NCBI RefSeq assembly: GCF_041549525.1
Contig: NZ_CP157456.1
Span: 186,001-250,000, forward strand
DNA: 64,000 bases
Origin: Paenarthrobacter aurescens
GTDB lineage: Bacteria; Actinomycetota; Actinomycetes; Actinomycetales; Micrococcaceae
Direction: 5' to 3'
Shown here: in pieces, positions 61,843 through 64,000 of the stretch
Position numbering within the stretch: the first letter of the stretch is position 1
Layout: every line of letters starts with the position of its first letter
Made by a program: the position numbers and the translations under genes
Notes under the pieces: model-generated
Databases searched by the model: none
Seen by the model: the letters and a program-made list of their open reading frames with translations, nothing else
Told to the model about the DNA's origin: nothing

Positions 61843-62673
61843 TCAGTGCCCCTGTACGTCCGAGTCCACGCCGGCGTCCGGACCGGCGTCGAGGGTTTGC
61901 AGCCTGGTGAGATCGTCCTGGTCCAACTCGAAATCAAAAATGTCCAGGTTCTCCTTCATTCGTTGGGGATTCGCGGTTTTAGGTATTGCCACCAGGCCCT
62001 GCTGAACGTGCCATCTCAAGACCACTTGGCCCGGCGTTTTCCCGTGCTTCGCACCAACGGCCTCCAATACCGGAGCGTTCAGAAGTTCGCTGCCGGCACC
62101 CAGCGGGCTGTAGGACTCAGTGACGATTCCATGGCGGTCATTAAAGGCCCGTGCCGCCGGACGCGGAATGGAGGGACTGATCTGGATCTGGTTGACCGCA
62201 GGGACAATATCCGTTTCGCGGAACAGCTGGTCCAAGTGGGCCGGCTTGAAATTGGAGACACCTATGGAGTGTGCCTTGCCGGAAGCCTGCAGTTCCTCGA
62301 AGGTCTTCCACGTTGACACAAACTCGCCACGGCGGGGGAGCGGCCAGTGAATCAGGAGCAGGTCCACGTACTCCAGGCCCAAGCGTTCCAAGCAGCCATC
62401 CAGCCCGGCAACAGCCTTTCCGGAACCTTGGAATTCCCCGTCCAGCTTGGTGGTGATGAACAGTTCCTCACGATTCAGCCCGCAGGCACGGATGCCCTTG
62501 CCCACGCCCTTCTCATTGCCATACTTCTTGGCGGTATCCACATGCCGGTACCCATGCGACACCGCCTCCACCACGGCGTCGGCAACCTGGGCATCATTCA
62601 ACGGCCACGTTCCGAGCCCCAACTGCGGGATCTTATTGCCATCGTTGAGTTCAATGAGCGGGGCAAGCGTCAT
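61843..62673 (-). CDS. Aldo/keto reductase
   Basis: 276 residues. NADPH-dependent reductase with the AKR tetrad: GYRHVDTAKKYGNEKGVG (Asp, Tyr), FITTKLDGEFQ (Lys), LIHWPLP (His). The cofactor region near the end (VAIPKTANPQRMKENLDIFDFEL) is complete. Substrate unknown; the operon suggests a sugar or lactone pathway. It overlaps the epimerase gene by 4 bp. Confidence 0.94.
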   Translation of the reverse strand: MTLAPLIELNDGNKIPQLGLGTWPLNDAQVADAVVEAVSHGYRHVDTAKKYGNEKGVGKGIRACGLNREELFITTKLDGEFQGSGKAVAGLDGCLERLGLEYVDLLLIHWPLPRRGEFVSTWKTFEELQASGKAHSIGVSNFKPAHLDQLFRETDIVPAVNQIQISPSIPRPAARAFNDRHGIVTESYSPLGAGSELLNAPVLEAVGAKHGKTPGQVVLRWHVQQGLVAIPKTANPQRMKENLDIFDFELDQDDLTRLQTLDAGPDAGVDSDVQGH

Positions 62674-63722
62674 GCGCGCACATACCTTTCATAAAGCCGA
62701 TCGCATAGCTCCATATAGTCCTCTTGGACCACCTGGAGCTCAGGATGCTGATCATGCCATGCCACGATCTCCCGCGCACCGTCTGCAAAGGGAATCGTGG
62801 CCCTGTAATCAGGGACAAGTGCTTTGATTTTCGAATTATCAAACACCACGGAGTGCGAGCGGTCACCCAGCAAATTGGGTCCCAGTTCCGGGCTGTGGGT
62901 CGCGATGGTCTCCGAGGAAACATGGAACAATTCCGGCTCCTCCACCCCAGCCGCACGCGCGAACAATCGGTAGATCTGATTCCACGGCAGGAACTCGTCC
63001 GAGGTAATGGTGTAACTCTCACCCACAGCCTGTGGCCGGCCAAGAAGAGCAACGAAAGCCTTGGCGAAATCCCGGCTGTGCGTCAAAGTCCACAAAGACG
63101 TTCCATCGCCATGCACCATGACGGGCATCCCGGCGCGCATCCGGTGAATATCCGTCCACCCACCCACCATGGCGATCTTGGTCCGATCATAGGTGTGGGA
63201 AGGGCGGACTACGGTCAGAGGGAAGTCCAGCTCACGGTAGGCCTGGAACAACAACTCCTCGCAGGCAATTTTGTCCTGTGAATACTGCCAGAACGGGTTC
63301 TTGAGCGGCGTGGATTCCCGGATGGGCAGGGTGGTGGGCGGCTTCTGGTACGCCGATGCTGAACTGATGAAAACGTACTGACCCGTCCGCCCGCGGAACA
63401 AATCCACGCCGGCCCGCGCCTGATCCGGGGTGTAGGAGATGAAGTCCGCAACGGCGTCGAACTCTCTTCCCTGAAGAACCTCCCTGGCGGCGTGAGGATC
63501 GCGGATGTCCGCGTGGAGGACCTCGGCCCCTTCCGGAACCGGCCGCCCGGCTGACCGCCCCCGGTTGAGGATGGTCAGCCGGTGGCCCAGAGCGACCGCG
63601 CGTTCAGCCGCCGCCGCACTAATGACTCCGGTCCCGCCAATAAACAGGATGTTCCTCGGCGAGACGGTGTCCGCCGCCAACCCCAGCGGGTGGGGGAGGG
63701 CGCTGTGGGGGAGGACGCTCAC
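62670..63722 (-). CDS. NAD-dependent epimerase/dehydratase family (extended SDR)
   Basis: 350 residues. Nucleotide-binding NILFIGGTGVISAAAAERAVALGHRLTILNRGRS (GGTGxIS) and a later Ser in FISSASAYQK, with WQYSQDKIACEELLF around the Tyr-x3-Lys site. Isomerase, reductase or epimerase of the extended SDR type. GTG start (63722). Overlaps the partial aldo/keto reductase gene by 4 bp and the next aldo/keto reductase by 4 bp. Confidence 0.92.
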   Translation of the reverse strand: MSVLPHSALPHPLGLAADTVSPRNILFIGGTGVISAAAAERAVALGHRLTILNRGRSAGRPVPEGAEVLHADIRDPHAAREVLQGREFDAVADFISYTPDQARAGVDLFRGRTGQYVFISSASAYQKPPTTLPIRESTPLKNPFWQYSQDKIACEELLFQAYRELDFPLTVVRPSHTYDRTKIAMVGGWTDIHRMRAGMPVMVHGDGTSLWTLTHSRDFAKAFVALLGRPQAVGESYTITSDEFLPWNQIYRLFARAAGVEEPELFHVSSETIATHSPELGPNLLGDRSHSVVFDNSKIKALVPDYRATIPFADGAREIVAWHDQHPELQVVQEDYMELCDRLYERYVRA

Positions 63723-64000
63723 CAGGCGTAATCCTCCGGTGCGGTGCGGTGACCCGGGAAGATGTCATCCAGCCGCTTGAGGGCGTCCTCGTCCAGCGTG
63801 ACGTCCAAAGCCCGAATGGCTGCATCAAGTTGTTCCTGCGTTCTAGGCCCTACGATCGGAGCCGTCACGGCAGGCTGATGGAGCAACCACGCCAGCGCAA
63901 CGTCCCCGGGCGCGTGGCCAAGTTCATCCGCGAAATCCTCATACTGGCGGATCTGGCCCTCGTGCTTCTTCAGCGTCTCAAGTGCACGGCCCTCAGCCCG
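63719..64000 (-). CDS. Aldo/keto reductase, C-terminal part (cut by window edge)
   Basis: 94 codons to the window end, stop at 63719. The sequence (HAPGDVALAWLLHQPAVTAPIVGPRT, LDVTLDEDALKRLDDIFPGH) is the aldo/keto reductase C-terminus with cofactor-binding region IVGPRT and ending APEDYAW, close to YajO/YghZ-type enzymes. The N-terminus and catalytic tetrad lie outside the window. It is the first of four overlapping genes seen on this strand. Confidence 0.9.
   Translation of the reverse strand, partial: RAEGRALETLKKHEGQIRQYEDFADELGHAPGDVALAWLLHQPAVTAPIVGPRTQEQLDAAIRALDVTLDEDALKRLDDIFPGHRTAPEDYAW

Overview
The window is high-GC actinobacterial DNA, most likely from Arthrobacter/Paenarthrobacter (Micrococcaceae). 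The protein families, frequent GTG/TTG starts, 4-bp ATGA overlaps, ANTAR regulators, and the mutY - membrane protein - disA - radA neighbourhood shared with other Actinobacteria all point there. It is chromosomal. I see no phage, CRISPR array or insertion sequence.

Layout. 1-4.9 kb: the end of a CsbD-like stress protein, then DUF4235, two VOC proteins, an AraC regulator, an SDR, a MepB-like protein, a lipoprotein and an orphan Doc-type toxin. 4.9-9.5 kb: mutY, an orphan PAS histidine kinase, a membrane protein and disA. 9.8-19.4 kb: a cluster of allophanate hydrolase, a biotin-dependent urea/guanidine carboxylase, two DUF1989 proteins, an APC permease and a divergent TetR regulator. The two DUF1989 proteins make guanidine the more likely substrate than urea. 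19.4-20.8 kb: a zeta-type toxin with an HTH partner. 20.9-24.1 kb: a Pr6Pr membrane protein, radA and a FUSC protein. 24.2-30.2 kb: phosphate uptake, with a PHO box, pstSCAB, and a PiT transporter with its DUF47 partner. 30.4-35.7 kb: lipoprotein, tRNA-Lys, methyltransferase, GH51 arabinofuranosidase. 35.4-38.1 kb: three tandem GAF-ANTAR proteins. 38.3-42.6 kb: an eroded stretch with a RidA relic, intact lacI and D-threonine-aldolase-like genes, a dead doc gene with an antitoxin relic, an SRAP relic and a frameshifted secreted protein. 42.7-43.8 kb: a PadR module. 43.9-51.1 kb: flavin reductase, complete urease operon ureABCEFGD and a nickel permease. 51.1-57.1 kb: serine hydrolase, then a SipW-type secretion module (TasA-like substrate, signal peptidase fused to Ig-like repeats, ECF sigma factor, membrane-anchored partner). 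57.2-64 kb: a large secreted alpha-amylase, two small genes, and a lactonase/aldo-keto reductase/epimerase operon that runs off the edge.

How the parts work together. Nitrogen can be released from guanidine (carboxylase, DUF1989 deiminase, allophanate hydrolase) and separately from urea (urease plus nickel uptake). Phosphate uptake is covered by a PhoP-type Pst system and a low-affinity PiT system. DisA/RadA/MutY form a genome-maintenance neighbourhood that appears to have been split by the guanidine/urea cluster and the toxin pair.

The least ordinary features are: (i) a signal peptidase joined in one polypeptide to what looks like its own type of substrate; (ii) two large hairpins in the urease operon that share a 30-nt loop but have unrelated, self-complementary arms, placed just before ureF and ureD; (iii) the cluster of relics at 38-42.6 kb; and (iv) a perfect 13-bp-arm palindrome flush against the mutY start. 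The only stretches above 300 bases without an intact gene are 38140-38543 and 40697-41975. Both contain gene relics described below.
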